DNA from: Flammula alnicola
Lineage: Eukaryota > Basidiomycota > Agaricomycetes > Agaricales > Strophariaceae
Direction of reading: 5' to 3'
Length of the DNA stretch: 64,000 bases
NCBI GenBank assembly: GCA_015499995.1
Contig: JADNRV010000005.1
Span: forward strand, 248,001-312,000
Shown here: one piece after another, positions 34,301 through 45,784 of the stretch
Layout: each line of letters begins with the position of its first letter
Position numbering within the stretch: position 1 is the stretch's first letter
Notes under the pieces: generated by a model
Seen by the model: only the letters and a program-made list of their open reading frames with translations
What the model was told of the DNA's origin: nothing
The model's database searches: none
Program-made: the position numbers and the translations under genes

Positions 34301-34883
34301 TTTTGGTGTTTCATGTTTTAGCGCCAAGGTTTGGGAGGTTGTCGTTTTGAGGTTAATATAGATTTCTTCTTCTTCCGTCAGATCCATTGAAGAAATTAGA
34401 AGCTCCTCGAGTTTGTCCGTGTCAGTAGAGGTTCCGTCACCTCGTTGGAGGTGAGAGGGAGGTCCGCTAGTTCCAATATTGGGTTGACTCATCATATGGT
34501 TCAATCCTTGGTCCGTTTGCCTGTTCGTCTGTGATTTCTTCGATTGTTGCCTTCAAGGTATTCCTAAATGAATCCCCTTTGGGTAATTCTTTTTTTGGAA
34601 AGAGTCCAGAGAAGTTCCTCTTTTGTTTGATTGCCGGTCGAGGTTTCCAGGTCAGGGTTCCAGCCTTCCAGTCGATTATCGGGTTCTCTTTTTGGAGCCA
34701 TGGGAAACCTAGGATGATTTGGTTTTTGGAAAGCCCTGTAACCTTAAGTTGTTGACGAGTTGTTTTGTTTTTGATGCTAAAATCCAACTCGACGTAATGG
34801 GTAATCGTTCCTTCCTTGTTTCGGGTTCCGTCGACATTGTTTACTAGGAGTGGTTCGTCGAGTTTGGTGAGCTCGAGTCCCAT
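31354..34883 (-). pseudogene. pol: protease, reverse transcriptase, RNase H, integrase with chromodomain
   Basis: Protease: the active-site triad DSGA lies just upstream, near 34925-34935, and the body follows from 34883. RT spans about 34058-33640 and has the YMDD catalytic box at about 33690. RNase H spans about 33400-32900 (ECDASKYASGAVL, HSDHKNLMYF). Integrase has a zinc-binding HHCC region (GCGACQQF) and core motifs DFITGLPP, DRGPQFAARA and HPQGDGATERVNQE. The chromodomain ends the frame (EEYEVKAILNHKKLRNKQVM). Frame breaks occur near 34480, 34075 and 33550. All domains keep their key residues, so decay is slight, or some of the breaks are base-calling errors. Confidence 0.9.
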
Positions 34884-35089
34884 TTCTTCAGCGAATTGTC
34901 GGTCGATAAAAAGTCCTCCTGCTCCAGAGTCAAGCAGGGCTTTGGCTTCGATGTTTTTCTATTTTCAGTGGGGCCTTGAGATATCGAGCATGGTAATAAC
35001 ATAGTTTTATTTCGGATATCTGCCACCAGTACTGAGTAAATAGATAAATATGGAGAGACTGACATCGATTCAGTTCTCCTTTTAAAAAT

Positions 35090-36019
35090 CCGTTGTTGCC
35101 AAACGACCAAATAGGTCGTTCTGCTCTTCTTCTTCCATATCTTCAATCAAGGCTCGGATGTGGGCATGCGCATCCTTGGCGTTGTATTTCTTTTTGGCTG
35201 GTGGTTCATATTTTTTGGTTGGCTGTTTGCCTTTCTTCTTTGGGCAGTCAGCTGCTCGGTGTCCTTGTTCCTTGCAGAAGAAGCAGCGCCCTTCCGCATG
35301 AGTTCAGTTCGTTCTTCGATGCTCATGGCATCAATATCCATGGCGTTTGGGTCGCGGGGTGCAGGTCTGGTGAAGTTCCAGGTTCTCTTTTCAGTTTGTT
35401 TGACGGGATCGGGATCTTCCAGATTGTCGTGCTTTCATCCTATTTCTTACGCTCCATCTGGTAGCGTAATTTTTGCAACTTCATACCACTTTTCGAGGGT
35501 GTCAGGGAGCGTCTCAACCTTGTCATAGATGTCTCCTCGAAGTCCAGAATTGATTGATCTCGCAAAGAGGTCTGTTAGGGCGAATTGTTCTTTCATCCCT
35601 GTCTTGATCACGAGTAGTTTGAATGCGGAGATGTGTTCATCAATTGATTTGTTCCCTTGTCTGATTGTGTGGAGCTGTTCAAAAGCATCGCCTTTTTCGT
35701 CCGAGATCTCAAAGTCTTTAAAAAGTTTCTTTAGGAACTCTGTCCAGGTTCCTAGGGTCATGTCTTTTGTGGTTTCATCAACATGAGAGTCGAGGAATTC
35801 CTCTCTCCAGGTGGCAGCTGCCTTGTCTGCCATGAACGACAGGGTGAACCCTATCATTTTTTCATCTGTGTCGAAGACCTTCTTGTTGATGTTCAGGTAA
35901 AGCAATACTGCTTTCATCCATGATGCGAACTTGGCATTCTCTCCATCGAAGACCTTGGGTCGGTTTAGGTTTAATTCTTTTGGGGATGGGGAAGAGGTTC
36001 CGGTAGATGTTTCATCCAT
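35090..36019 (-). pseudogene. gag: capsid-like domain and CCHC zinc knuckle, frameshifted
   Basis: The capsid-like part is 36019-35447 (PKVFDGENAKFASWMKAVLL, FEISDEKGDAFEQLHTIRQG). The nucleocapsid knuckle CFFCKEQGHRAADC lies near 35240-35285 but in another frame. Breaks near 35445 and 35300 separate them; the second can be explained by one missing C. Upstream of the ATG at 36019 the same frame stays open to about 36450 with acidic, coding-like composition and no ATG. The true gag start may therefore lie upstream and have been lost. Confidence 0.8.
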
Positions 36020-36484
36020 ATTTTCTATGGCAGTGTTGATTTCCCTTGTGAGGGTTTCGACTCGGGTTTCGGAAGGAATGTTGATTGATCGGGTTTCCGA
36101 AGCGTGTTCGGAATCAAAGGTGTCAAGTGTTGGTTCTGGTGTTGGATCAGGTGGCGGTGCTTCTAGGGGTAGGAAAGTTAAAGTGTTTCCTGATCGTGTT
36201 TCTTCGGAGAAGATACTGGCAGAGAGTAATTCTTCTGGGTCAAGGCCTTCAGTTGTTTCGTAGAATTCTTCGTTCGATGATGAAGATACAGAAGTTCTTC
36301 TTTCTGTTCTTCCTACTCTGGTGTATTGCCTAGCAGTAGTTTCTGGGTGTTGGGTGGTAGTATCTTCAACAGGTCTTTCGGGTTCTGGACTGGGGGTTGC
36401 ACTGGGTGCCCTGATAGTCCTTCGGGACGTCGTGGTGTCAAGATGGGGTGATCGCTATGCTAGGTAGCAAGCGGGATAGAGAGG

Positions 36485-36496
36485 TAGCTAGATCTT
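36485..36496 (-). promoter_or_regulatory. Candidate primer-binding site (self-priming)
   Basis: On the minus strand, AAGATCTAGCTA starts two bases inside the 5' LTR border. It is an exact 12-nt reverse complement of TAGCTAGATCTT within the same LTR, at the predicted start of the transcript. No tRNA 3'-end match was recognised. Confidence 0.6.
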
Positions 36497-36497
36497 T

Positions 36498-36955
36498 TGT
36501 TACGACTTGACAAGCAATAGGATATCCAACAGGATAAATAATGCCTAAGTCGTGCTTCAAGACTGAGGTCGAGATTCGAAGTCACCTAAGCGTTCGCAAA
36601 CGACTTAGAGTGTTCAAGAGGGGTCAAGTTGTACTAGGTACTCAAGATATGATTCTCAAGATCTAGCTAAAGAATACGTCGTATGCTACTCTAGTATTTA
36701 TACTAAGTAGCGAGTCCGGAGTAATAGATAGAACACGTCTCAGACGTGTTATGATACTTGTAAGATATCCATCGCAAAGCCGATGGATGTAAAACAGATA
36801 AAAGTGAAACATATAACAGAAGCAGGATATGGGGAAAAGCTATGCGGCAAATGATAGGATCGGAAGTGGATAGAAGGTGCATAGCTAGCGTAAGTAAAGA
36901 GAAAAAGTACGTGCGTACGAGCGTGCGTGCGCGAACCAGGTGCGATCGTAACACT
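36498..36955 (-). repeat. 5' LTR, 458 bp
   Basis: It has TGTTACGA..TCGTAACA ends and differs from the 3' LTR at about 18 positions plus small indels by eye. A TATA box and a predicted transcript start lie inside (see next entry). Confidence 0.95.
36658..36702 (-). promoter_or_regulatory. LTR promoter: TATAAATA box and predicted transcript start
   Basis: On the minus strand, TATAAATA occupies 36702-36695. About 33 bp downstream of its first base, at 36669, begins TAGCTAGATCTT, the block complementary to the primer-binding site. This is the spacing expected for a TATA-driven start, so the R region probably begins about here. Confidence 0.6.
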
Positions 36956-38322
36956 CCCTGCCAATACACTATCACCTCTTTTCAATATTTTTACGCATGT
37001 ATTTTGCAGCGCTAAATCATCTAAATGACATATATGCATGTATATAATGTAACCCAAGTTGAATTTTTATAGCGCGTTGAATGTGAAGAGTGCGAATGGC
37101 CAAAGACGAAACCTCTGATTTCAGGCAGTTTGGCGCAAGCCCCTTCTGCGAAGGATTACCCGTACCGGGCCGGAGCAAGCGGCTTGCTCCGAACCTACGA
37201 CAATATCTCTTCTATGTATCTCTGTCATTTCTTGCTCAATGCCTTTCAAATTGCAGACACGAGTAGAATAAATGCTATTCTATGTATTTGAGCCAAAAAT
37301 AAAAATAAAAAATAGGGTTTTCTGTTGCTGAAACTCGAATTTTGGTCTGATTGCGAGTGCACTTAAATGGCGGATATCTTGCTCATTCCATCGTATTTCG
37401 TCAAGAAAACGAGTTAGGTCAGGGTGGATTTGGTTAGGTTAGGAAATCCTCCGTCCAATCTCGCTACTTACTACGGGTCTTTCCAAATACCAATAAGTAT
37501 AAATTGCTCAGAAAATTCGACTTTCATAACCTGTCGCAACTTTGTCGTCCTTTGGCTGGCACATGTCGAACTTGAGAGACTTCCTGAGCATACACTCCAG
37601 CATCCTTGCCATCCAAATATTCACCTGCTTGAAGTTTTGTGGCAAGGGAAAAGTCGACTTGGAGCCAGAGCCTCGGAGATTTCGCGTAAATCAAGAGCAG
37701 GCGTCTTACTGTGGAAAACGTCAAACGATATACTAGCAGAGTCTGAGATATAGATGTCGACGGCGAACTGTTTTCTAGATCGGACCTGGTCTATGACTAG
37801 ACCATAAATATTATACAGTTACCTCCAGTTATGCGGCTCGTGAGGTGTCTTCAAGTTGAAGGTGACTCTGTGAAGTCCATGCGGCCCGAATCCCAAGCCG
37901 AATCCCACCTGTGCCAAATTTAACAACACTTGGAAGCACATGAAAATTGTCATATGGCCACTGTCAAACAACTGTCAAAGCAAGCCAAGATGCGGCACCG
38001 GGGATACTGAGGCAAGCAATGCACCTCTTTCGCCAGCTTGTTCGCCATTATAATTCGATTAACGTACGACTAACAGCGACTACAATAATATGTAGACGTG
38101 CCAGAGTTTATCTCGGCCAACCTGGACTTGATATCAGTACTAGATAACTGTCGAACATAAGGCTGGCTGGACCAATGCATGCCGATCGTGATCGGTATGT
38201 TTTCATCAACAGAGTGATGGGTCACCTGACTTCATAAAAAGTGGCCTGATGTAGAAAAACGAGGAAGTATAATTAAGGGCGTGCATTACATAGATCCCCT
38301 CAGCCGGTTATTCTCCTTCAAC
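36956..38322. other. Intergenic, right flank of the LTR element to ERG3
   Basis: No gene is recognised, and the missing part of B3 is not here. AT-rich stretches lie at 36970-37070. The last 100 bp before 38323 are the ERG3 promoter and 5' UTR. Confidence 0.5.
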
Positions 38323-39542
38323 ATGGATCTCGTCCTTAACATATCCGACGACTTGCTTCTCGATAAAGTTTATGCACATCTCGTCCCTCTCTCCGCGTTC
38401 CTTATTTCTCCGGAGGTCGTCAATTCTCTGAACACAACTGCCAAATACCTACCTCTCGCGTCGTCCTCATCAACATGGTCGCAAATCGTCTCTCACCTTC
38501 CGCACCCCCCTCTATCACATCACGAGCTGGCTTCACTGTACTCGAATGCCCAGTCACTGCCTCTTGTGTCCGCATGGCCGAGAGACTATATTCCGCGTCA
38601 AGTCGCGTCGCTCAGTGTCATAACGCTTGTTGGAATACATATCCTATATTTCCTATTCGCCAGCCTATCATTCAAATACCTTTTCAACCATGACATGATG
38701 CGCCATCCGCGATTCCTGGAAAATCAAGTCCGGCTCGAAATTCAAACCAGTCTTCAGGCCTTTCCAGTAATGACGCTGTTGACGCTACCTTGGTTCCAAG
38801 CGGAAGTTATGGGATATTCGAAGTTGTATGATGGGCTGGATACTTACGGTTATTTCTATCTGTTCGCTTCGGTGCCTTTGTACGTATCTCCCTTTTTATG
38901 ATCCTATCCCAGTACTGAATATTTCTCTCTTTGAAGGTACCTGTTGTTCACTGACTACTGTATCTACTGGGTACATCGATGGCTCCACATACCCTTTATC
39001 TATAAGCACATTCATAAACCCCATCACAAGTGGATTAGTGCGTATCGTATGATTTTTTATACCTACCATGTGACTTATGATTTCCTCAGTCCCCACCCCA
39101 TTCGGATCACACGCATTCCATCCTGTCGATGGCTATCTGCAATCTGTGCCCTATCATCTGTTCATCTTTATTTTCCCGCTGCACCGCGTATTGTACCTTA
39201 CGTTGTTCGTCCTTGTTAACTTTTGGAGCATCTTCGTGAGTATGTATTTCATGTCGTGATGAGTGTCTTCTCAACCACACTCTAGATTCATGACTCCGAT
39301 ATGGTTACCGGTCATATCTTCGAGAAAGCCATCAATGGTCCGGCTCATCATACCCTACACCACCTGTACTTCACGGTCAACTACGGCCAGGTGAGTACCA
39401 TAACTTCGCTTTATGGATCTTCCTGGCTGACAGCTATTGTTATTAGTACTTTACATGGGCAGATCGGGCCGGCGGTTCCTATCGCCAACCAGAATCACAT
39501 CTAGATCCTCTGCTGGAGGTAAAAGCACTGAAAAAAGATTGA
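38323..39542 (+). CDS. ERG3: Sterol C-5 desaturase (ERG3), 334 aa
   Basis: Five exons: 38323-38879, 38937-39037, 39090-39235, 39286-39390 and 39447-39542. They sum to 1005 nt in frame. It is a membrane di-iron oxygenase of the fatty-acid hydroxylase superfamily. Histidine boxes are visible: HRWLH and HKPHH in the middle and HHTLHH near the C-terminus, with membrane helices before and between ([37 protein letters not shown]). The enzyme inserts the C5-C6 double bond in episterol-type sterols in the ER during ergosterol synthesis. Length fits fungal orthologues. No break was seen. Confidence 0.95.
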
Positions 39543-41092
39543 GCCCATTATTATTGCTCGATTTGTATAATTACTTATCAGAGGGTTGATCGTCATGATA
39601 ACCATGAGTTGTCAACTACGTATTCAGGTTCAAATATTATTCTTTTAATTATGCCATTTTGTCGCAAGTCGAAGTCAAGTCGCCTCTCAAAGTTCACCCT
39701 CGTCGACCCCATGGTACAGCCTCAGGCTGTTTAATCACCGCATGAACCATAAAGACATTACCCGAGCCCATGCAACGAAAGGTTTTCCATGACCGAGCTC
39801 AGTTGGAGCATATGTGTTAGAGAACCTGGTACTTAGTCATGAACTTCGGCAAGTCTGTGATTCCAAGGTCAAGCTTTCAGTTCGAGGTGTAGCTCATATT
39901 CATCTACGTGTCATCGCGTTCGTTACTCACTGAACTCGCCATTATTTAGGGCTCGCAGATTAGCCGGCGTCTACGCGCTGCCAATGGAAGATTTGCCTTT
40001 GTGTAATGTGGGGTAGTAGGTGGTATCAGCCCCATTTCCTCCCGCAACGGCTAGTTATGTACTTGCTACCGAAGATCTAAGGTATTCTTGTACTTGCCCG
40101 CGTGTTCTCTGCTTATGTGCTAACGTCGTCACCCAAGATCCACAGACTCGGGCGGTGGCAACACATCGGTCCTTGCCTGATTGAAATTGGGTCACTAGAA
40201 TCCGGCCTTATTTCCTGCCGCAACGCGAATGGTTGGATCCCTTCAATCGCGTCGTTTTCGAAGCCAACTTCGGTTATCTGCTGACCCCCATTACCACGCC
40301 AATCGACAGACGTTCTGGCCTTCGTCCGCTATTTCAGGCTACTACAAAGGCCTGATTACATCTTTGAACTGTGTTTTGCATATGTGGTACTTAACTTCGA
40401 CCGGCAGAAGTCTCTCGAAACTCTGTCGGCACACGCACTGGCAGACAGACATTGTCCCCTTGATTCCTATCCCGTTTCTTGCTTATCTGCTAACGTCGCT
40501 TTTGCCAACCTCTCACATGTCGAGTCGGCCCTGCCTTTCTGCCCTGCCTTGAACCCCGATGCTCCAAAGCTGCAAGAACCAAAGAAGGCCAAATTTCACC
40601 AATGCCATTGACCAAGCTTTGACCCTGAAACATACTGGCCATGTACAGCCATGTACATTATACTTACGATTACTTATAATTTGGTGAAAGCCATACCAAG
40701 TCTGTGCAAGTAAGTTTTGGTACAACTTGAATTCTCAGCATTCGACCTCATAATCCTTTTATATTTTTAGATCCCTGATCGCGAGAACCAAATGTGTCAG
40801 CAACCTGATCAGCATATGCATCTGGACATTCGCTTGGTTCATCCTGGACATACTGTACATACCTCGTATACGTTAAGCGGCCTTCTATCATATTGAAGTA
40901 TGCTCTCGCACGTTTCTCGAGCTACGTCAATCCTGCATCGACTCCCAATGCAGTTCGTGGATTTGTGCAAACCCTCGGACTTAACTCACGGTCGCTCGCA
41001 AAACGCTTGTGAAAATTATTTCGAGCTCAGCGTCGTATCTGGTGGGGACGAGTGCGGAGCTGGGTACATATAGCGCTGGCTCAGAGGAAAAC
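39543..41092. other. Intergenic, no gene recognised
   Basis: Open stretches near 40100-40720 are short and have no domain or consistent splice sites. Nothing else was seen. Confidence 0.5.
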
Positions 41093-41535
41093 CTAAATTA
41101 CCCATTCAACAGGGATTCTGAAGGCCCCAAGGACCCACACCCCTTGCGTGGGTTTTTGCGTCTTCCCTTTGCCGAAGCCGACTAATCCACGAGGGTACAC
41201 GCTTCGTCCATCGACCGTTTCGACCGTTGGATCAATTAGAGTGTAGTGGTGTCTGAAGAACTCCATCGTGATCATTCCGTTGCTGAAGACGATTTTGATG
41301 GTCTCGCCACAATACCTTTTGGGCCGCGGCAAACAGTGAGTCTTTCTATTATCCTGCTGTTTCCCGATGAATGACAGTGCTCTTTCGGCGTCAGCTATAA
41401 ATAACTAAAATAGTCGAAGTGGGAGTATGCGGGGCAACTCATTGCTCTTGGGTACTCTTTTCCTGAAAGTTCCCAGTCGATTCCACCCCTATTGCGCCAT
41501 GTGTTCCGATCACCGAGAGCACTCGAATCTAAAAC
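41093..41535 (-). pseudogene. Two coding-like exons of an unrecognised gene
   Basis: The upstream exon (about 41535-41450) reads SALGDRNTWRNRGGIDWELS and continues GKEYPRAM. A possible 47-bp intron (GTTGCC...TTTATAG) joins it to a second exon ending at a TAG at 41093, with YCGETIKIVFSNGMITMEFF and VYPRGLVGFGKGKTQK. The composition is clearly coding-like. No upstream exon or start codon was found: the region behind it is taken by the diverging P450 gene at 41756. It is probably a 3' remnant. Family not recognised. Confidence 0.4.
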
Positions 41536-41755
41536 AAACTATGCGACGCCAGGTCAGCTGCGCCAGGTAGGAAAGGGTAGGAACAACTACAAGGTATGAC
41601 ATCCGTGACTGGGTTTTATGTAACCTCGAAAGATAGCATTCTGAGGATCGGTCAGTCGCGATACCCCGAAATCCATTTTCCAACTCCATTTGGCTTCTTG
41701 GCTATTCATAAAGTAGCTGACTTTATCGAAACAGGGATCCCCAAATTCGCCTACC

Positions 41756-43991
41756 ATGGGCTTCCTCTCATTCTCGCAAAGTGATACCCTCTTTGCCGTC
41801 GTCGGCGCCGCCATCGTAAGTCACTCGACACATACCTGGCTCATTCATTTTTTTTCTTACAACTATATCCAGGTCGTCCACCTCATTTTTAAGAGAACCG
41901 AGATCTTTGAGCCGGTGGTCGCTCTACCCATAATATTTGGCGTCCCAGCCGCCTTGACGAAGCTATATCTTCCTCATGCTGCTAGTCTGACCTCGGCAGT
42001 GTTGACGGTGTTCGGTGTCTTCTGGTCGTCCCTCCTTACCTCGATTGCCATCTACCGACTTTCTCCGTGGCATCCTTTGGCAGAGTACCCTGGGCCGATA
42101 CTCTGCAAGTTGAGCAAATTCCGTTTGGCGTTCCTTGGTGCCGAGGGAAAGCAGCATCTCTACTACCGCCAGCTCCACGAGAAGTATGGAAACGTCGTCA
42201 GAGTTGGTGGGTCGAATATTTCCATCTCATTGGGATATACCGCTTAATATAGCTGTAGGTCCCAACGAACTCTCTATCTGTGACGTCGACGTCGTCGGTC
42301 CGTTGCTGGGCAATTTGGGATTGCCAAAGGGGAAATGTAAGTCATCGGAAGATGTCGACGCTCTAGAGGGCTTGTCTAATATTTTCCCAGTCTGGGATGG
42401 GCGAATTCCCGAGACGGAAATAGTCAAGCCGTTGATTGCCATTCGAGACAAGACAGAGCACACCAGGCGAAGACGCCCTTGGACGAGGGCTTTCAGTACC
42501 CTAGCCCTCAAAGGTTACGAAGAACTCGTTATCAAAAGGTGCACGCAACTCGTCGATACGATCGCGGTGCAACCACACCCAGTTGATCTCACGACATGGA
42601 TCTCATTTTTTGCGTGCGTCTCGTGCTCGTCCAGGAGATTGCTGAAACTAATAAATGGAACAGATACGATGTCATGAGCGATTTGGCGTATGTGGAAATA
42701 AAATTGATTTTCTCGATAAATGCTGAATGGACTCTTTACAGCTTTGGTGGAGGTTCCGAGATGATGGCGCAAGGCGATGTCAGCGGTCTTTGGCATCTTC
42801 TCGAAGCTGGACAAAAGTACGGTATTCAGACCCCCCACGCAATTGCTAAAATACTAATGCACCTTTTAGAAATGCTATCTTCATGAGTCAAGTCCCATGG
42901 TTGGGCATCCTTTTCCTTCGATACCCTAATTTCGCGGAGGACCTCAAAGCATTCCGCGCACATGCAAGGACTCGTGCTGTTCTGAGAAAGCAATCAGGCT
43001 CTCCTCACAAGGATATTTTCTATCACTTGGTTCGCAAACAACGCATCTTTTATCATTCATATATTGACCTCGAATTCCGTTCGCATAGATGGATGAGGAT
43101 GGTGTCGCCATGCAGCCTCCTTCGACTGCTGAGGTTACCAGCGATGGTATGTTATGCTTTAGTCAAATGTTCTGGTGCGAAATGCTCATGAATTTCTTTG
43201 CCAGGCGGTCTGGCCATTATTGCAGGATCTGATACGACATCTAGCGCCATTACCCATCTTTTCTACTTCTTGATGACCCATCCGACAACGTATAAGCGCC
43301 TCCAGGCCGAAGTTGACGAGTTGGGTGACGACCTCTACGACTGCACCAAGCAGGCACATCTGCCCTATCTAAACGCAGCCATGTATGTTGGATTTGCCAC
43401 AATCTTCCTGTATGTATGGTCTTGCTAAAGAAACAATTCGTAGATCTGAGAGTCTTCGACTCCTGCCACCTGTCCTCTGTGGTTCGCAACGTACGCCAGA
43501 CGTAGGCAGCGGTGGAAGAATGCTTGGTCAATAGTACGTCACTCGTCTCTGAAAAAAAAAACTCATTAGGTTTGCGAGCTAATCACGACCCAAGCTTCCT
43601 CCCTGAAGGCAACAGCGCATTCATCCCTACCTACAGCCTCCAAAGAGATCCCCGGTGCTTCTCTCCTCTCCCAGACTCCTTCATCCCCGAGCGATGGCTC
43701 TCTGAAGACAAGCGCACGGAGCTCGAGCCCAAGGTGTTCAGCAACAAGAACGAGTTCGTGCACAACACCAACGCGTTTGTTCCGTTCTCTGCTGGGCCGA
43801 CCAACTGCGCCGGAAAGAACCTTGCGTGGATGGAGATGCGCATGTTGGTTGCGATGATGATGCAAAGGCTGGATTTGAAGCTGGAGCCAGGGTACAAGCC
43901 GGAGCAGTGGTATGAAGGAATTCGGGACTACTTCGTGACGATGAAGGGGGCCCTGCCTACAATAGTGACGCCTCGCAAGGCTAAAGCGTAA
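41756..43991 (+). CDS. Cytochrome P450, 558 aa
   Basis: Eleven exons: 41756-41815, 41873-42206, 42259-42336, 42391-42613, 42664-42687, 42742-42816, 42870-43029, 43089-43146, 43205-43382, 43444-43533 and 43595-43991. They sum to 1677 nt. The N-terminus has up to three hydrophobic segments before the proline-rich hinge (AEYPGPILCKLSKF). The I-helix reads AGSDTTSS, the K-helix ExxR is ESLR, the PERW-type motif is FIPERW, and the heme loop is FVPFSAGPTNCAGKNLA with its cysteine ligand. It is a membrane-bound microsomal monooxygenase needing a P450 reductase. The multi-helix N-terminus is common in agaricomycete P450 expansions. Substrate unknown; no backbone biosynthetic gene is adjacent. Confidence 0.93.
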
Positions 43992-44274
43992 ATGAACCTG
44001 GAGGATTAATGTCCAAGATATCAGCATCATTGTAATAAGCTATATTCTCGTATTCGTCTGTTTCTTGTTGTAGACGGTGTACACGTTCGGTTGATTTCAC
44101 ATATATTTTATTGGTCGCATACTTAGTCTTGAGAGACAAAGCGTTCAGATAATGAGTAAGAGGTAGGACGGTGATAATATACAGAACACATGCAACAGAT
44201 CACATAGGATAAAGCAAAAGACGTAGGGGACACTGAGGACAATTAAGAGACGCCATAAAACCCACGCAGTGTAT

Positions 44275-45784
44275 CTACTTCCTTGCTGCCCTCTTCCTGA
44301 CCTCATCGTCTTTGCAGGAGTGCAGCATGATCTTGTTGGGCATTCCGGGTGTCATACCGGAATGTCCCTTCGACCAGTCGTAGGAGATGGCATATGCAAA
44401 GATATTGCCAGTGCGGTTGAAAGCAGTAGTTGAGATAGGCCCTGGGGCGGCGTCGAAGGCTATCCAAACACTGTCTTTAGTGACTTTCCCAGATGAAAGA
44501 TTAAAAACCCACTTTTTAGACGGGTACGAGCATCCTTGTCCCAAAAGTGGATGGTACCATCGGAACCTGTCGAGCCCAATAAGCCCGATGCTTCCAACGA
44601 GATAATGTGAGATTTACGTACCGCAGGTCGAGAAGGTGCCGTGGACAGGGTGGAAAGAGATGTCATTGACTGCATATACGAGGGCTTGATCCTTCGCGTT
44701 AGGGACTGAATCGCGGCGGTGGCACTTGAAGGAGAAATTGTTTCTGAAACAAATTTAGTTAACGTTATCGATGAAGCAAGTTTTCCGACATACTGTGCAT
44801 CCTTCTCCTCAACGTATCTAGGCAAAATTCTGGTCAATAAAAGAAAGAAAGCGTGTTTGTGCCACTCACTGGATGGCGACTCTGCCTTCTACACTTCCTA
44901 CAGCAAAGCCGCTATTGACAGGAGAGGTCGTGAAGCACGAGACAACACGCGTCTGCCATTTCAGTGGAGAGACTATAGTCTAGGAAAGGAGTTCAGCTCG
45001 GTGCCTTCGGGAATTTATTGAGTCATAATTCTCTACCTTGTACGCTGTGTTGGGGTTGGTGAGGTTGAAAATTTGAATGTGACGTTCTGCGGTTCCGACG
45101 ACCATAAGAGGGTATTGTATGTCGAAGCTATAGCATCGCTCGGGCAGGTTGACGGTGGCAACTGGATTGGCAGTCCGCAGATCCCAATACTAAGACAAGA
45201 TCAGACGCGAAGACTTTACATGTTAGAAAGGAGACATACTTTGATAGTTTTATCCCAGCTTCCTGTGGCAAGAATACCAGCCTGAGGGGCATCCACCCAG
45301 CCAACAACCTTTACGGGCGCATCATGTTGGGCAACCTGGGTTGATTGGCCAGTAGTCACGTCGAACATGCGCCCTGCGTTATCGGCACCGCCGGAGAAAA
45401 TCTTTGTTCCGTCCTGTGCTTTATCAGTCAGAGCGAAATTCGCGTCCAGTGAGCAACATCACGCACCTTGTTCCAGCAGACATCCAACACAGGACCTTGA
45501 TGTTGATACATGGCCTTTCCTTGCGTCTGTCCACCAGCGCCTACCTCGTAGATTCGCACCTTCATGAAGCACCTGAGTCAAAAGAAAGTCCCCTTGATAA
45601 CACACGGAGAAACACGTACGCTATTGTCCCAGCTTCCAACTGCCATATAATCGGCCTGGCCAGAGAAAGATATGGAAGATATAGAGTCTGTGGGTGGGTC
45701 GACGACTTCGATGTCTTTTTCTGCGGTTGAGGAGGTATTCCCGGCGCCCACCACCGTAGTAGACGAGCCTGAGAAAAATGACAT
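44275..45784 (-). CDS. RAE1: RAE1/GLE2 mRNA export factor (WD40)
   Basis: It starts at 45784 ([20 protein letters not shown]) and ends near 44275 ([11 protein letters not shown]). WD40 repeats are visible: [59 protein letters not shown], and [20 protein letters not shown] after splicing. The C-terminal [14 protein letters not shown] matches the conserved end of the family. RAE1/GLE2 binds nucleoporins (GLEBS motif) and mRNA export complexes at the nuclear pore. Several short introns are present and no frame break was noticed. Neighbouring genes are unrelated in function. Confidence 0.93.

Larger units (their letters stand above)
29512..36955 (-). mobile_element. Ty3/Gypsy chromovirus LTR retrotransposon, 7444 bp
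   Basis: The element is oriented on the minus strand, with the 5' LTR at 36498-36955 and the 3' LTR at 29512-29967. Reading frames run in order: gag (capsid plus zinc knuckle), aspartic protease, reverse transcriptase (YMDD), RNase H, integrase with HHCC and a C-terminal chromodomain, then an extra frame with zinc knuckles. The order RT-RNaseH-IN plus the chromodomain places it with the chromoviruses. The two LTRs differ at roughly 4% of positions by eye, mostly transitions. Several frameshifts interrupt gag and pol. Flanking 5-mers (ATCTG on the left, CTCCC on the right) do not match, so there is no target-site duplication. Confidence 0.95.

Noticed and set aside
38323..43991. ERG3 plus P450 as a biosynthetic cluster
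   Set aside because: They are 2.2 kb apart with no core synthase, transporter or regulator nearby; ERG3 is a housekeeping sterol gene.
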